In this document: positions 7,897 to 15,540 of the stretch, piece after piece
How positions within the stretch are numbered: the stretch's first letter is position 1
Layout: the number at the start of each line of letters is the position of its first letter
Origin: Desulfovibrio sp.
GTDB lineage: Bacteria; Desulfobacterota; Desulfovibrionia; Desulfovibrionales; Desulfovibrionaceae
Direction of reading: 5' to 3'
NCBI GenBank assembly: GCA_031279825.1
Contig: JAITHT010000091.1
Span: 1-34,032, forward strand
DNA length: 34,032 nt
Notes under the pieces: model-generated
The model's input: only the letters and a program-made list of their open reading frames with translations
What the model was told of the DNA's origin: nothing
Database searches by the model: none
Program-made: the position numbers and the translations under genes

Positions 7897-8966
7897 TGTT
7901 TGCCAAGCTGGAAAATCTCGAACATCACTATGAGGATCTGGAACGACAGTTGTCCTTTCCCGATGTGCTGGCGGATCAAGAACGTTACCGTAAACTTACC
8001 AAAGCTCACGCGGATCTGAAGGAAGTCGTGGACGCCTTTCGCAAGTATAAGGCGGTGAAAAATCATCTGGCGGAAAGCAGGGGACTCCTTGAGGATGCGG
8101 ATACGGATATCCGGAGCATGGCTCAGGAAGAAATAAAGGTACTGGAGCAGGAAGCCGGGATTCTCGAACAGCAGTTGACGGTGCTCCTCCTGCCCAGGGA
8201 TCCTCTGGACGACAAAAATATCATCTTGGAAATCAGGGCGGGTACCGGCGGCGACGAAGCCTCCCTGTTCGCGGGCGATCTCTTCCGCATGTACTCGCGG
8301 TACGCGGACAATCGCGCATGGAAAGTTGAAATCCTGTCCTTGAGCGAATCGGACGCCGGCGGCTGCAAGGAAGTCATCGCCCTGATCAGCGGCCATAAGG
8401 CGTACAGTTACCTCAAATATGAAGCGGGCACCCATCGCGTACAGCGTGTGCCCGCAACGGAATCCCAAGGCCGCATCCATACCTCGGCCGCTACCGTCGC
8501 CATCATGCCGGAAGCGGAGGAAGCGGACGTGGACATCCGTCCTGAAGATCTGCGCTTTGACGTGTACCGCTCTTCCGGTCCCGGCGGCCAGTCGGTCAAC
8601 ACCACGGATTCCGCTGTACGCGTCACCCACCTCCCCTCCGGCATCGTTGTTTCGTGCCAGGATGAAAAATCACAACACAAAAACAAGGCCAAGGCGCTCA
8701 AAGTGCTGTATTCCCGTCTGCTCCAGGCGGAACAGGAACGCTTGCAGGCCGCGCAGGCGGAAAATCGCCGCTCCCAGGTCGGGTCGGGCGACCGTTCCGA
8801 GCGCATCCGCACCTACAACTATCCCCAAGGCCGCGTCACCGACCACCGCATCAATCTGACCGCATACAGGCTTGACACCGTCATGGAAGGCGACATCCAA
8901 GAATTCATTGACGCCCTTGCCGCCGCCGCCCGGACCGAGGCCCTTAAGGCCCAGGCCGAAGTCTGA
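7896..8966 (+). CDS. prfA: peptide chain release factor 1
   Basis: RF1 recognises UAA and UAG stop codons and triggers peptidyl-tRNA hydrolysis. The 356-residue protein has the PAT tripeptide anticodon in [13 protein letters not shown] (near residue 186), which marks RF1 rather than RF2, and the catalytic GGQ in [20 protein letters not shown] (near residue 229). The coiled N-terminal domain and the C-terminal [17 protein letters not shown] are standard. Translation is coupled to the upstream DUF1385 gene by a one-base stop/start overlap. The methyltransferase gene prmC, often next to prfA, does not follow here; the glycosyltransferase gene converges on it from the opposite strand. Confidence 0.97.
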   Translation: MFAKLENLEHHYEDLERQLSFPDVLADQERYRKLTKAHADLKEVVDAFRKYKAVKNHLAESRGLLEDADTDIRSMAQEEIKVLEQEAGILEQQLTVLLLPRDPLDDKNIILEIRAGTGGDEASLFAGDLFRMYSRYADNRAWKVEILSLSESDAGGCKEVIALISGHKAYSYLKYEAGTHRVQRVPATESQGRIHTSAATVAIMPEAEEADVDIRPEDLRFDVYRSSGPGGQSVNTTDSAVRVTHLPSGIVVSCQDEKSQHKNKAKALKVLYSRLLQAEQERLQAAQAENRRSQVGSGDRSERIRTYNYPQGRVTDHRINLTAYRLDTVMEGDIQEFIDALAAAARTEALKAQAEV

Positions 8967-9006
8967 CGGCGCTTGGAGCCTATACGGCCCCGCCCACAAC
9001 AGCGGA

Positions 9007-10959
9007 TTACCTTTGCAACGATTCCCATATCCGCCGCCCGCCCGGCGCGGCGAACAGGCGATTCTGAAAAGCCGGGGATTGCCCTTGCCGAAGCGCTTTC
9101 GTCGCAGCTTCCTTCGCCTCGAACAAGCCCGCCTCCACCCGGCAACTCTGTATGCAGGCCAGAGCGTACTCTAACTGCGTACGCCAGTTATCCTGCTCAG
9201 CCAGGCAATTTTTCGCCAGACAACCGACCCGCAGATGTAAAAATGCGCGTTTGCCGGCGAGCAAAGCCGCTAAACGCTTGAAAATGCGACTGTGCGCTTC
9301 GGGACTGAACGTTTGCGCGAATAAAAGACAACTCAGGGCGCTTTCCGGTAAAAAACCCTTTTCCGACACGTAGGAAAAACCGCTGGTAAAAATCGTCCCT
9401 TGCCGTTGCCAGGCTGCGGCCCAATACAGGCATAAGGAGGATACATCCCGCGGCGGCGCTCCGGCGCTTTTGCCGGCATGAAGCATCCAGAAGGCCAAAG
9501 CCATACGGAACTGCCCTTGCCTGACGGCGAAATGGGAAGCCGTCGAGGCGACCTCCAGCGTATGAGCCGGTGAGGGACAGGCGTGGCCCGCGCACGCCTC
9601 CGGTTCTCCCGGAAGGGGGGACGCCGAAGAACAATCGTTTGCGGGGAAGGAAGGAAGGAAGGAAGACGCCTCCCGGAGCGGGCCGTCGGAAACGGAGGCG
9701 GGATTCGGCTCCCGGCCGCTTGCGGCGAAAGGCGCCTGCGGGGGAGCAGGGCCGTCCGCCGTCGCGCGATTCGACACTTTTCGGCTGTCCGCCAGAAGAT
9801 TGCGGCAAAGCGCATAGGCATCGTCCACCGGCCAGGACACGCCTCCGCCGGGCAGAAGTGCCGGTACGCCATCCTGTCCGGAACATGCCTGATGCGCGTC
9901 TTTTTCCGCAAACAGACACAGGCTCTGCGTAATGGTATGGGAAACAAAGGGACGCAAAGACAAGGGGAGTTCCCGCCAAGCGGGCAGGCTGTACGCCATG
10001 CGCAAACCCAGCCGGGCATGCTCGTGCGGGGAGGCGTCAATCGTCCCGTTGCGGATCTGCACGGCCCTGACAAGCCACATGGCAAGGGAAGTGGCCTTGC
10101 CTGTCAGACGACTCTGCGACAGACGCGAAGCAAGGCGCACCAGAAAATCGGCCCGGTGCTCGGGCAAATGCTCGGCCTGTATGCGCTGCATGGCCGCCTT
10201 GCCCACGCGTTCCGCGCTTTCCGGACGCCGTTTCGCCCAGCTTACCTGCTCAAGCAACTCCAGTCCGTCATGGTAGAGCAAAAATTCCTCGCCGGGCCGC
10301 AAAAGCGCGTCCTGATCCTCCCCCACGTCCGGGCTCAATACCAGACAGCCGGAAGAAGCGCCTTCCATCAGCCGGAAATTAACTTCATTGGCGATGCATT
10401 CATTGAGCGCCACCCGCGTATCGTCGTACAGACGCATCATTGCATCAAAGCTCAAGTTCTCCGTGACATCCAGTCCCAGCGGCCTGAGCAAATCGACCAG
10501 CCATGCCCGCATGGGCCTGCTGTCGGTCAAACGCGCACACATGGCCATATCCCGCCGGCGCTGCCCGTGAGGAACCCATTGCCGCCGCTGTCCCGCCTGC
10601 GCGAAACGGTGCAGTTCCCGGGGACGCCGCTCGGCGGGAAGCGCCCTGAAAAGGGAAACATGCGGGGTGAGCACGGCGTCAAACAGCAACCCGTACCACT
10701 GCTGCCAGAACATGTTCAAATGGCTGTCGATGGCCCAGAACATCGTGGGACACTCGCAGGTCTCCAAACCGCTGAGATACAGGCGCTTCCCGAGACTTTC
10801 CTGCTGCAGCACGAGGTCCGGCGCAAGCTTCATGCGCCGCAATATGCCCGGCAGATGGCATATCCCGCCCGAGGCAAAGCGCGCGGCATGCACCTCGTGT
10901 CCCAGCAAGTGCAAGGCTGACTCCAACGCCGGCATGGGATCAAAAAGCAGAATAATCAT
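9007..10959 (-). CDS. CgeB-type glycosyltransferase with extra C-terminal region
   Basis: A 650-residue protein on the strand opposite to its neighbours. The N-terminal half looks like a CgeB/Glyco_trans_1_2 glycosyltransferase: a short N-terminal Rossmann strand (MIILLFDPMP), a central YDDTRVALNECIANEVNFRL and SSGCLVLSPDVGEDQDALLRPGEEF, the usual sugar-nucleotide site region of the family. The C-terminal half (from about residue 300) is Ala/Leu/Arg-rich and helical, with a low-complexity Ser/Pro linker near residues 410-450, and has no domain I recognise. Five tandem GGAA units (9645-9664) fall in this linker. Surface glycan or flagellin glycosylation is likely for the family, but the acceptor is unknown. 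The open frames on the opposite strand here are shadows. Confidence 0.8.
   Translation of the reverse strand: MIILLFDPMPALESALHLLGHEVHAARFASGGICHLPGILRRMKLAPDLVLQQESLGKRLYLSGLETCECPTMFWAIDSHLNMFWQQWYGLLFDAVLTPHVSLFRALPAERRPRELHRFAQAGQRRQWVPHGQRRRDMAMCARLTDSRPMRAWLVDLLRPLGLDVTENLSFDAMMRLYDDTRVALNECIANEVNFRLMEGASSGCLVLSPDVGEDQDALLRPGEEFLLYHDGLELLEQVSWAKRRPESAERVGKAAMQRIQAEHLPEHRADFLVRLASRLSQSRLTGKATSLAMWLVRAVQIRNGTIDASPHEHARLGLRMAYSLPAWRELPLSLRPFVSHTITQSLCLFAEKDAHQACSGQDGVPALLPGGGVSWPVDDAYALCRNLLADSRKVSNRATADGPAPPQAPFAASGREPNPASVSDGPLREASSFLPSFPANDCSSASPLPGEPEACAGHACPSPAHTLEVASTASHFAVRQGQFRMALAFWMLHAGKSAGAPPRDVSSLCLYWAAAWQRQGTIFTSGFSYVSEKGFLPESALSCLLFAQTFSPEAHSRIFKRLAALLAGKRAFLHLRVGCLAKNCLAEQDNWRTQLEYALACIQSCRVEAGLFEAKEAATKALRQGQSPAFQNRLFAAPGGRRIWESLQR
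9645..9664. repeat. (GGAA)5 tetranucleotide repeat inside the glycosyltransferase gene
   Basis: Five uninterrupted GGAA units (TTCC on the coding strand) followed by a further G. The tract lies near codon 432 of the 650-codon glycosyltransferase, in the Ser/Pro linker between the catalytic half and the C-terminal half. Gain or loss of one unit would shift the frame and remove the C-terminal region. Confidence 0.7.
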
Positions 10960-11008
10960 AATAACGGTAATCTATCAGAAAGTCACCGCAATCGCAACAA
11001 AGCGGGCC

Positions 11009-11037
11009 TTGCTAAACAGGCGGGCAAGCGCTATAGT
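11009..11037 (+). promoter_or_regulatory. sigma70-like promoter for the ComFB-family gene
   Basis: TTGCTA (11009-11014), a 17-base spacer and TATAGT (11032-11037) precede the ComFB-like start at 11074. The expected transcript would have a leader of about 30 bases containing GGAGG. Confidence 0.5.
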
Positions 11038-11073
11038 AAAAAAATCCGTTTATGCTTTTATCCGGAGGAATCC

Positions 11074-11361
11074 ATGTCCGACATCCGTAAAAAATATACC
11101 GTAGCCGGGTTTGATCTGTACCATGTGCGCAATCGTAACGAACTGCGCGTCATCCAGTGCCTGCAACAGGAAATAAACAGGCTCGGCCTGAAAAATATTT
11201 CTCCGGACGTGCTTGAGGATTCCTATGCCCTTGCCCTGAACCGTCTGCCCCCCCGCTATACGCAACGGGGCACCATCGTGTTGCGGGATCCGGTGAAAAC
11301 GCCGACCATTGAGGAGGCTGTCGCGCACTCCATCCAATACGTGCTGGATAATCCGAAATAA
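11074..11361 (+). CDS. late competence protein ComFB family
   Basis: A 95-residue protein of the ComFB family, named after a Bacillus competence-operon gene but widespread in non-competent bacteria; in cyanobacteria members act as signalling proteins. The family layout is visible: a helical NELRVIQCLQQEINRLG segment, CL-rich core, then YALALNRLPPRYTQRGTIVLRDP and a C-terminal helix with IEEAVAHSIQYVLDNP. In the family the ALNxLPPxY motif is the most conserved part. The start at 11074 has CCGGAGGAATCC upstream. It stands alone and divergent from the glycosyltransferase gene. A regulatory role is likely; the ligand is not readable from sequence. Confidence 0.85.
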   Translation: MSDIRKKYTVAGFDLYHVRNRNELRVIQCLQQEINRLGLKNISPDVLEDSYALALNRLPPRYTQRGTIVLRDPVKTPTIEEAVAHSIQYVLDNPK

Positions 11362-11451
11362 GAGAACGGTCTTGCGCGCCGACAGCTATTCTTCCTTCAA
11401 AAAATCGGCAACGGCGGACAAAAGGCCGCCCATGCCGGCACTCTATTCGAC

Positions 11452-12396
11452 ATGATCACTTCACTTTCCTGCAGCGCGTTCCCCGACATGCCCCCCCTCA
11501 TCACAGCCGACCTGCATATACATACCAGCCATTCTCACGGCAGAGCCGGCGTTGAAGCCATGTACGCGGCGGCGCGCTCCAGAGGGCTCACCCTCATCGG
11601 CTTTTCAGAGCATTCCCCCCGCCCCGCGGGTTATGCCTATCCTTCGGATTACCAGGAGAAACTCACTGGGGGATTTTCCCGCTATACGGATGAAGTGCGA
11701 AGAACAGCCCACCTCGGCGTGTCCGAGGGAGTCGAGGTATTGCTGGGCGTCGAGTTGGACTATATTCCGGAACAGGAAGCGCATGCACGAACGCTCCGCG
11801 ATGCGTTTCCCTTTGACTACGTCATCGGCGGCCTGCATTTTCAAAACGGCTGGGGTTTCGATTTCAGCGCCGAGGACTGGGCGTCCCGATCCCGGGAAGA
11901 ATGTTTCTCCATGTACGCCGCCTATTATGCCGATCTTACCTCCATGTGCCAAAGCCGCCTGTTCCATATTGCCGCTCATCCGGATCTGATCAAACTGTTC
12001 ACTGTGGAGTATTTTCATAGCTGGCTCGCCACCGATGAAGCGCCGGTTCTGATCAAACGATCGCTGACGGCCATGAAGGATACCGGCATGGCTATGGAAA
12101 TTTCCTCAGCCGGTCTTCGCAAACCCTGCAAAGAAATCTATCCCTGCCGGACGATCATGGATATGGCCGCACGGCTGCGCCTGCCCGTGAGTTTCGGTTC
12201 CGACGCCCACTGCGTCGATACGCCGGCCTTCGCCTTTGACCTTCTTGCCCGCTATGCCCACGAATACGGGTATACCTACAGCGTCGTGCCGGAACATGGC
12301 CGCTACCGGCAAATTCTCTTCTCTCCCGGGCCGCGCGCCTCCATCGACACCCGCGGCAAACATCATGCGAAACACATGGAACGCAACGCGCCATAA
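11452..12396 (+). CDS. PHP-domain histidinol-phosphatase (HisJ/HisK type)
   Basis: A PHP-superfamily metal-dependent phosphoesterase, most like the histidinol-phosphatase HisJ family that dephosphorylates L-histidinol phosphate. Metal-binding motifs are visible: DLHIHTSHSHG near the N-terminus, FSEHSPRP, GVELDYIPEQE, IGGLHF, HIAAHPDLIKLF and SDAHCVDT near the C-terminus, covering the expected metal ligands. Length (314) is somewhat above the usual ~270. Two starts are possible, ATG at 11452 or ATG at 11488 (MPPLITADLHIH); neither has a good ribosome binding site, and the second fits family lengths better. No other his gene is adjacent, so a different phosphoester substrate cannot be excluded. 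Confidence 0.85.
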   Translation: MITSLSCSAFPDMPPLITADLHIHTSHSHGRAGVEAMYAAARSRGLTLIGFSEHSPRPAGYAYPSDYQEKLTGGFSRYTDEVRRTAHLGVSEGVEVLLGVELDYIPEQEAHARTLRDAFPFDYVIGGLHFQNGWGFDFSAEDWASRSREECFSMYAAYYADLTSMCQSRLFHIAAHPDLIKLFTVEYFHSWLATDEAPVLIKRSLTAMKDTGMAMEISSAGLRKPCKEIYPCRTIMDMAARLRLPVSFGSDAHCVDTPAFAFDLLARYAHEYGYTYSVVPEHGRYRQILFSPGPRASIDTRGKHHAKHMERNAP

Positions 12397-12429
12397 ACGG
12401 GCATACAATCCCTGACCGCAAAAAACGAT

Positions 12430-12600
12430 GCAGCGATCCAAATGAGGTAGCGAAGCCCTTCAGGGCTTCGCGTCTCGCGCTTGGGAGGGATTTGGACCCC
12501 TCCCAAGCTTCCGCCCCGGAAAGAAACCCCGCCCTTCAGGGCGGGGTCGGGGCTATATCCGGCCTTTCGGCCGGGGTTTCAGACCACAAAGGAAGTTCTG
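12430..12600 (+). repeat. structured 170-bp leader repeat, copy 1 (before ABC ATPase gene)
   Basis: This stretch is nearly the same as 18315-18484 and ends exactly at the start codon of the next gene. It contains successive hairpins: GAAGCCC-TTCA-GGGCTTC, GGGAGGG...CCCTCCC, ACCCCGCCC-TTCA-GGGCGGGGT and CCGGCC-TTTC-GGCCGG. A common tail, CAGACCACAAAGGAAGTTCT, supplies the Shine-Dalgarno AAGGAAG. The repeat therefore brings its own ribosome binding site. It may be a transposed 5' UTR, a regulatory RNA leader or a REP-like element. Confidence 0.8.
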
Positions 12601-14151
12601 ATGAACAAAGTTGTCGCCTTACACGATGATCCTCCGCATCCCGTTCCCCTGGTCCGCCTTGAGCATGTGGCGGTGCGTTTCGGCGAACGTCCCGTTTTCG
12701 CCGACCTCTCGTTCCGCTTGTTTCGCGGCGAACATCTCGCCCTGCTCGGCGCCAACGGAGCGGGCAAGTCCACCCTGCTCCGCCTGCTGCAGGGAGAACT
12801 GCGGCCCGCCCAGAACGCGGAAACCGCCGGGAAACAGCGCGCTCCCGGCCGTATTTACTGGAATTTTGAAGGTGAGGAAGAACCCTTTGCCCTCAGCGCC
12901 ATCAACCATGCGCGCCTTGTCTCCCCGATCCAGCAGCAGCGGTATATGCGTCACGGCCGGCATATACGCGGAGAGGCAATCGTGCTCTCCGGACTCGACA
13001 ACTCGGCCTTGCCGAGCGCGGACAGCTCCGAACGGCAACGCCGGCTGGCGGCGCAGTTCGCGTCTTCCGCCGGGGCTGAACAACTTCTGGATATGCCGGC
13101 GTCAACCATGTCTCAAGGACAACTCCGCCTGATGTTGATCCTGCGCGCCCTCATCAGCCGACCAATCCTGCTGCTTTTGGACGAACCCTTTGACGGGCTG
13201 GACATCCCTTCCCGTGGATGGATCACCCGTTGCCTCCATCTGGCCGCCGAACAGGGCAGCACCGTGATCCTCAGCGCGCACAGAGAAGAAGACATCCCCT
13301 CCTTCATCAGCGGCGCCCTGATCCTGCAAGGAGGGAATGCCGTACGGGCGCGGTTCCCTTCACCCGCGCGCCGTCTCCCGGCTTCCCCCCCTCCTCGCGC
13401 CGCCGCATGGTCCGCCGCTTCCGGCGACGTTTCCCCGGCCGGTGACGACCCGGCGCAAAAAAGCCCTTTGCTGGAACTTGAGCATGTGGATGTATTCGTG
13501 GACAGACGGCAGGTACTGCACGGCATCAACTGGCGGATTTTTCCCGGCGAGCGGTGGCTGCTTTCCGGCGGCAACGGCGCGGGCAAAAGCACGCTGCTAC
13601 GCCTCATCCAAGGAGGAGAGTTCGCCGCCTGCGGCGGAACGATCCGCTGGCGTGGGGGCCCCCGCCCTCCTTTGGAGGAATTACGCTCGCGCGTCGGCTA
13701 TGTGTCGGACAACCTGCAGTACTCCTATGATTATGACCTCAGCGCCGAAGAGGTGGTTATTTCCGGCCTGCGCGGCAGCATCGGCCTCTATCGTGAGCCT
13801 GACGCGCGCGAACGCGCTCTGGCCCGCGACTGGATGGATATCATGGGCGTATCCGCAGTACGCGCCCAAAATTTTTTCGCCCTTTCCAGCGGCATGAGCC
13901 GGAGGGTGCTCCTGGCTCGCGCCCTTGCCGCATCCCCGCCTTTACTGTTGCTGGACGAACCTTGCTCCGGACTGGACGAGCAAAGCCGGATGCTTTTTTT
14001 ACAGGGTCTTGCCCTTCTCGGCGCCAAAGGCGTGACCATTATTCACGTTACCCACCATGAGCAGGACAGAAACCCGCTGCTCACACATGAACTGCGTCTG
14101 AATGAAGGCCGAATCGATTTTTGCGGCAAACGGGCGATGCCCGCCGCGTGA
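12601..14151 (+). CDS. ABC transporter ATPase with two nucleotide-binding domains (ModF-like)
   Basis: A 516-residue soluble protein with two fused ABC ATPase domains. Domain 1 has Walker A GANGAGKST (residues 50-58), a degenerate signature MSQGQLRLMLILRAL and Walker B LLLLDEPFDGLD. Domain 2 has GGNGAGKST (about 323-331), signature LSSGMSRRVLLARAL and Walker B LLLLDEPCSGLDE, with a switch His in IIHVTHHEQD. A Pro/Ala-rich linker joins them. The layout matches ModF/PhrA, a molybdenum-related ATPase of unclear role. No permease gene is adjacent, so it may work alone or with a distant partner. The start ATG at 12601 directly follows the duplicated leader with AAGGAAG. An earlier in-frame start at 12481 would translate the repeat and is rejected. 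Confidence 0.88.
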   Translation: MNKVVALHDDPPHPVPLVRLEHVAVRFGERPVFADLSFRLFRGEHLALLGANGAGKSTLLRLLQGELRPAQNAETAGKQRAPGRIYWNFEGEEEPFALSAINHARLVSPIQQQRYMRHGRHIRGEAIVLSGLDNSALPSADSSERQRRLAAQFASSAGAEQLLDMPASTMSQGQLRLMLILRALISRPILLLLDEPFDGLDIPSRGWITRCLHLAAEQGSTVILSAHREEDIPSFISGALILQGGNAVRARFPSPARRLPASPPPRAAAWSAASGDVSPAGDDPAQKSPLLELEHVDVFVDRRQVLHGINWRIFPGERWLLSGGNGAGKSTLLRLIQGGEFAACGGTIRWRGGPRPPLEELRSRVGYVSDNLQYSYDYDLSAEEVVISGLRGSIGLYREPDARERALARDWMDIMGVSAVRAQNFFALSSGMSRRVLLARALAASPPLLLLDEPCSGLDEQSRMLFLQGLALLGAKGVTIIHVTHHEQDRNPLLTHELRLNEGRIDFCGKRAMPAA

Positions 14152-14264
14152 ACTCCGAAAATATTTTTTTTTGTAAAAAATCCCGTTCCCCCGCTTTGTG
14201 TCTTACATTTTTACGCCACGTTCCGTAAGAAATCCTTTTGCCCGTTGCCGTACGGGAGCAACTC

Positions 14265-14381
14265 AGAGCAGGTTAACTTTGCAACGCTGCACTCGTCGCC
14301 CTCGGCGAAAACAAGTTTCGCCCACTCCTCGTGCGCGAGAGCCGACGCTTACGCTGTCGGTTGACAGAGCATTTTCAAAGT
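14265..14381 (+). repeat. MITE-like repeat, copy 1
   Basis: Begins AGAGCAGGTTAACTTTGCAA and ends with TTGACAGAGCATTTTCAAAG. The ends are imperfect inverted repeats of each other (CTTTGAAA/TTTCAAAG type). Between them lie CTGCACTCGTCGCCCTCGGC and GACGCTTACGCTGTCGG. Related copies lie at 15301-15416 (inverted) and 17862-18060. A partial end, GAGCAGATAACCTTTGA, follows at 14395-14411. It encodes no protein. Confidence 0.7.
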
Positions 14382-14793
14382 AAAAATACTCTAAGAGCAG
14401 ATAACCTTTGAGCGGTAGCGCGCAAAAAAAACGGAGCGATTTCACAATGAAATTTGCTCTCGCGGCGTCAAAAACCCGGCTGATGGCGGAAAATTTTTCC
14501 TTCCGCGTAAAACACGCCTTTTCCTTGCGTAAGAAGAAGTGTCCGGTGCCGAAAAGCATGCGCGATACTCTTGGCAGATATTTTGCATAGTCCCGTGAGA
14601 GTATGGTCTCTTCGCGGCTGTCCGTGCTGACATGATGCTCCGGCGGTGCCATCGTGCCGCAGCGTCCGAAAAACCGGCACGAACGTATAGTGTCCGCCGT
14701 TATGCGGCACTTTTACAGCCGAAACGAGAAGGGCCGCGCATAATGCATGTTGGTCATTCCGATAACGATACGCTTTGAATGAGGAGGAGCCGT
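14382..14793. other. gene-free stretch between MITE copy 1 and the YbjQ-like gene
   Basis: Short open frames exist on both strands. The best, an ATG at 14447 giving a 47-residue basic peptide to 14590, has only a distant GGAG and overlaps frames on the other strand that also look spurious. I see no RNA gene or promoter that I can defend. The stretch is probably repeat debris plus the upstream region of the next gene. Confidence 0.4.
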
Positions 14794-15168
14794 ATGTTAT
14801 TTTTGTTGGGGGGAGATAAAAAGAAACGGAAAGAATCGGACAATGGCGTTGAAAATTTTGATCGCGTCAAGGAACTCTTTCTGGCTGGCCGTTTCCCCGT
14901 TGTCACAACCGCGCTTCTTGATGAAAGCAGAAAAATCAATAAAGTTCTTGGCTTGGTGGTTTGTCGCGGCTATGATTCCGAGGAAACATTTTTCGGCATG
15001 GCGGCCAGAGCCGTCAACAAAGGTGCCCAAGCAATTATAGGTTACCAGGAAAATATCGCCTTCCATCCCGACGGCAGCAAGTTCTTTACGTGCTACGGTA
15101 CCGCCGTGCAGTATGAAGTTGTACAGCAAAAGCCCGCTTTGCCTGAAGGCATGAGTCTGGCCATTTGA
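14794..15168 (+). CDS. YbjQ/DUF74-like small protein
   Basis: A 124-residue protein. The first ~25 residues are charged (LGGDKKKRKESDNGVENFD). The rest resembles the YbjQ/DUF74 family, compact proteins that form pentamers and have been called heavy-metal-binding, without a proven function: a TTALLDESRKINKVLGLVVC strand region, an Ala-rich helix with AVNKGAQAIIGYQENIAF, and a closing FFTCYGTAVQYE strand (the ALGANAVVG...GTAV pattern of the family). I start at the ATG at 14794 because GAGGAGGAG lies just upstream; the ATG at 14779 would consume that ribosome binding site. The gene is flanked by inverted copies of the MITE-like repeat. Confidence 0.7.
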   Translation: MLFLLGGDKKKRKESDNGVENFDRVKELFLAGRFPVVTTALLDESRKINKVLGLVVCRGYDSEETFFGMAARAVNKGAQAIIGYQENIAFHPDGSKFFTCYGTAVQYEVVQQKPALPEGMSLAI

Positions 15169-15194
15169 CGTCTCGCAGTTGTAAGCCGTTTTTT

Positions 15195-15236
15195 GCGGCG
15201 TCCGGCGGGAGGAGCGCCCCTGCCGGACGCCGCTTT
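15195..15236 (+). terminator. strong hairpin after the YbjQ-like gene
   Basis: GCGGCGTCCGGC (15195-15206) and GCCGGACGCCGC (15222-15233) form a perfect 12-bp stem around a 15-base loop, followed by TTTGCAT. The T-run is short, but position and stem strength fit transcription termination. Confidence 0.6.
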
Positions 15237-15300
15237 GCATCCTTATATAATAAGGCACTTGACCTTGCCCGGCAATGACGTATTCTTTTATAGCATTTTC

Positions 15301-15416
15301 ACTTTGAAAATGCTCTGTCAACCGGCAGCGTAAGCGCCGGTTGCGTGCGCGAGGAGTAAGCGAAACTTGTTTTCGCCGAGGGCGACGAGCGCAACGTTTC
15401 AAAGTTAATCTGCTCC
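15301..15416 (-). repeat. MITE-like repeat, copy 2 (inverted)
   Basis: Inverted relative to copies 1 and 3: starts ACTTTGAAAATGCTCTGTCA and ends CAAAGTTAATCTGCTC. The core AAGCGAAACTTGTTTTCGCC and the GCAGCGTAAGCGCC stem match copy 1 in reverse. At its left edge AGCATTTTC (15292-15300) and GAAAATGCT (15306-15314) form a 9-bp hairpin. With copy 1 it brackets the YbjQ-like gene. Confidence 0.7.
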
Positions 15417-15540
15417 TGGAGCAATGTATACATTTGTTCTCACGGCGATTGCGCCGCACGCCGTGCGGCATGCGTCGTCCGGAAAAAGCGCGTCACGGCA
15501 CCATCCGCCGGCTGTGAATGACGCGGCATTAAGGAACCTT

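Noticed and set aside
9583-10920. 445-codon open frame on the plus strand
   Set aside because: It is fully antisense to the glycosyltransferase gene, which has recognisable motifs; the plus frame is Arg/Gly-rich nonsense typical of GC-rich shadows.
12481-12600. N-terminal extension of the ABC ATPase gene to a start at 12481
   Set aside because: It would translate the duplicated leader; the ATG at 12601 has the shared AAGGAAG and homology starts just after it.
14408-14590. 60-codon plus-strand frame between MITE copy 1 and the YbjQ-like gene
   Set aside because: Weak ribosome binding signal, competing frames on the other strand and no family pattern; kept only as part of the gene-free stretch.
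14797-15471. 224-codon minus-strand frame
   Set aside because: Antisense to the YbjQ-like gene, and its N-terminus is a translation of the MITE-like repeat.
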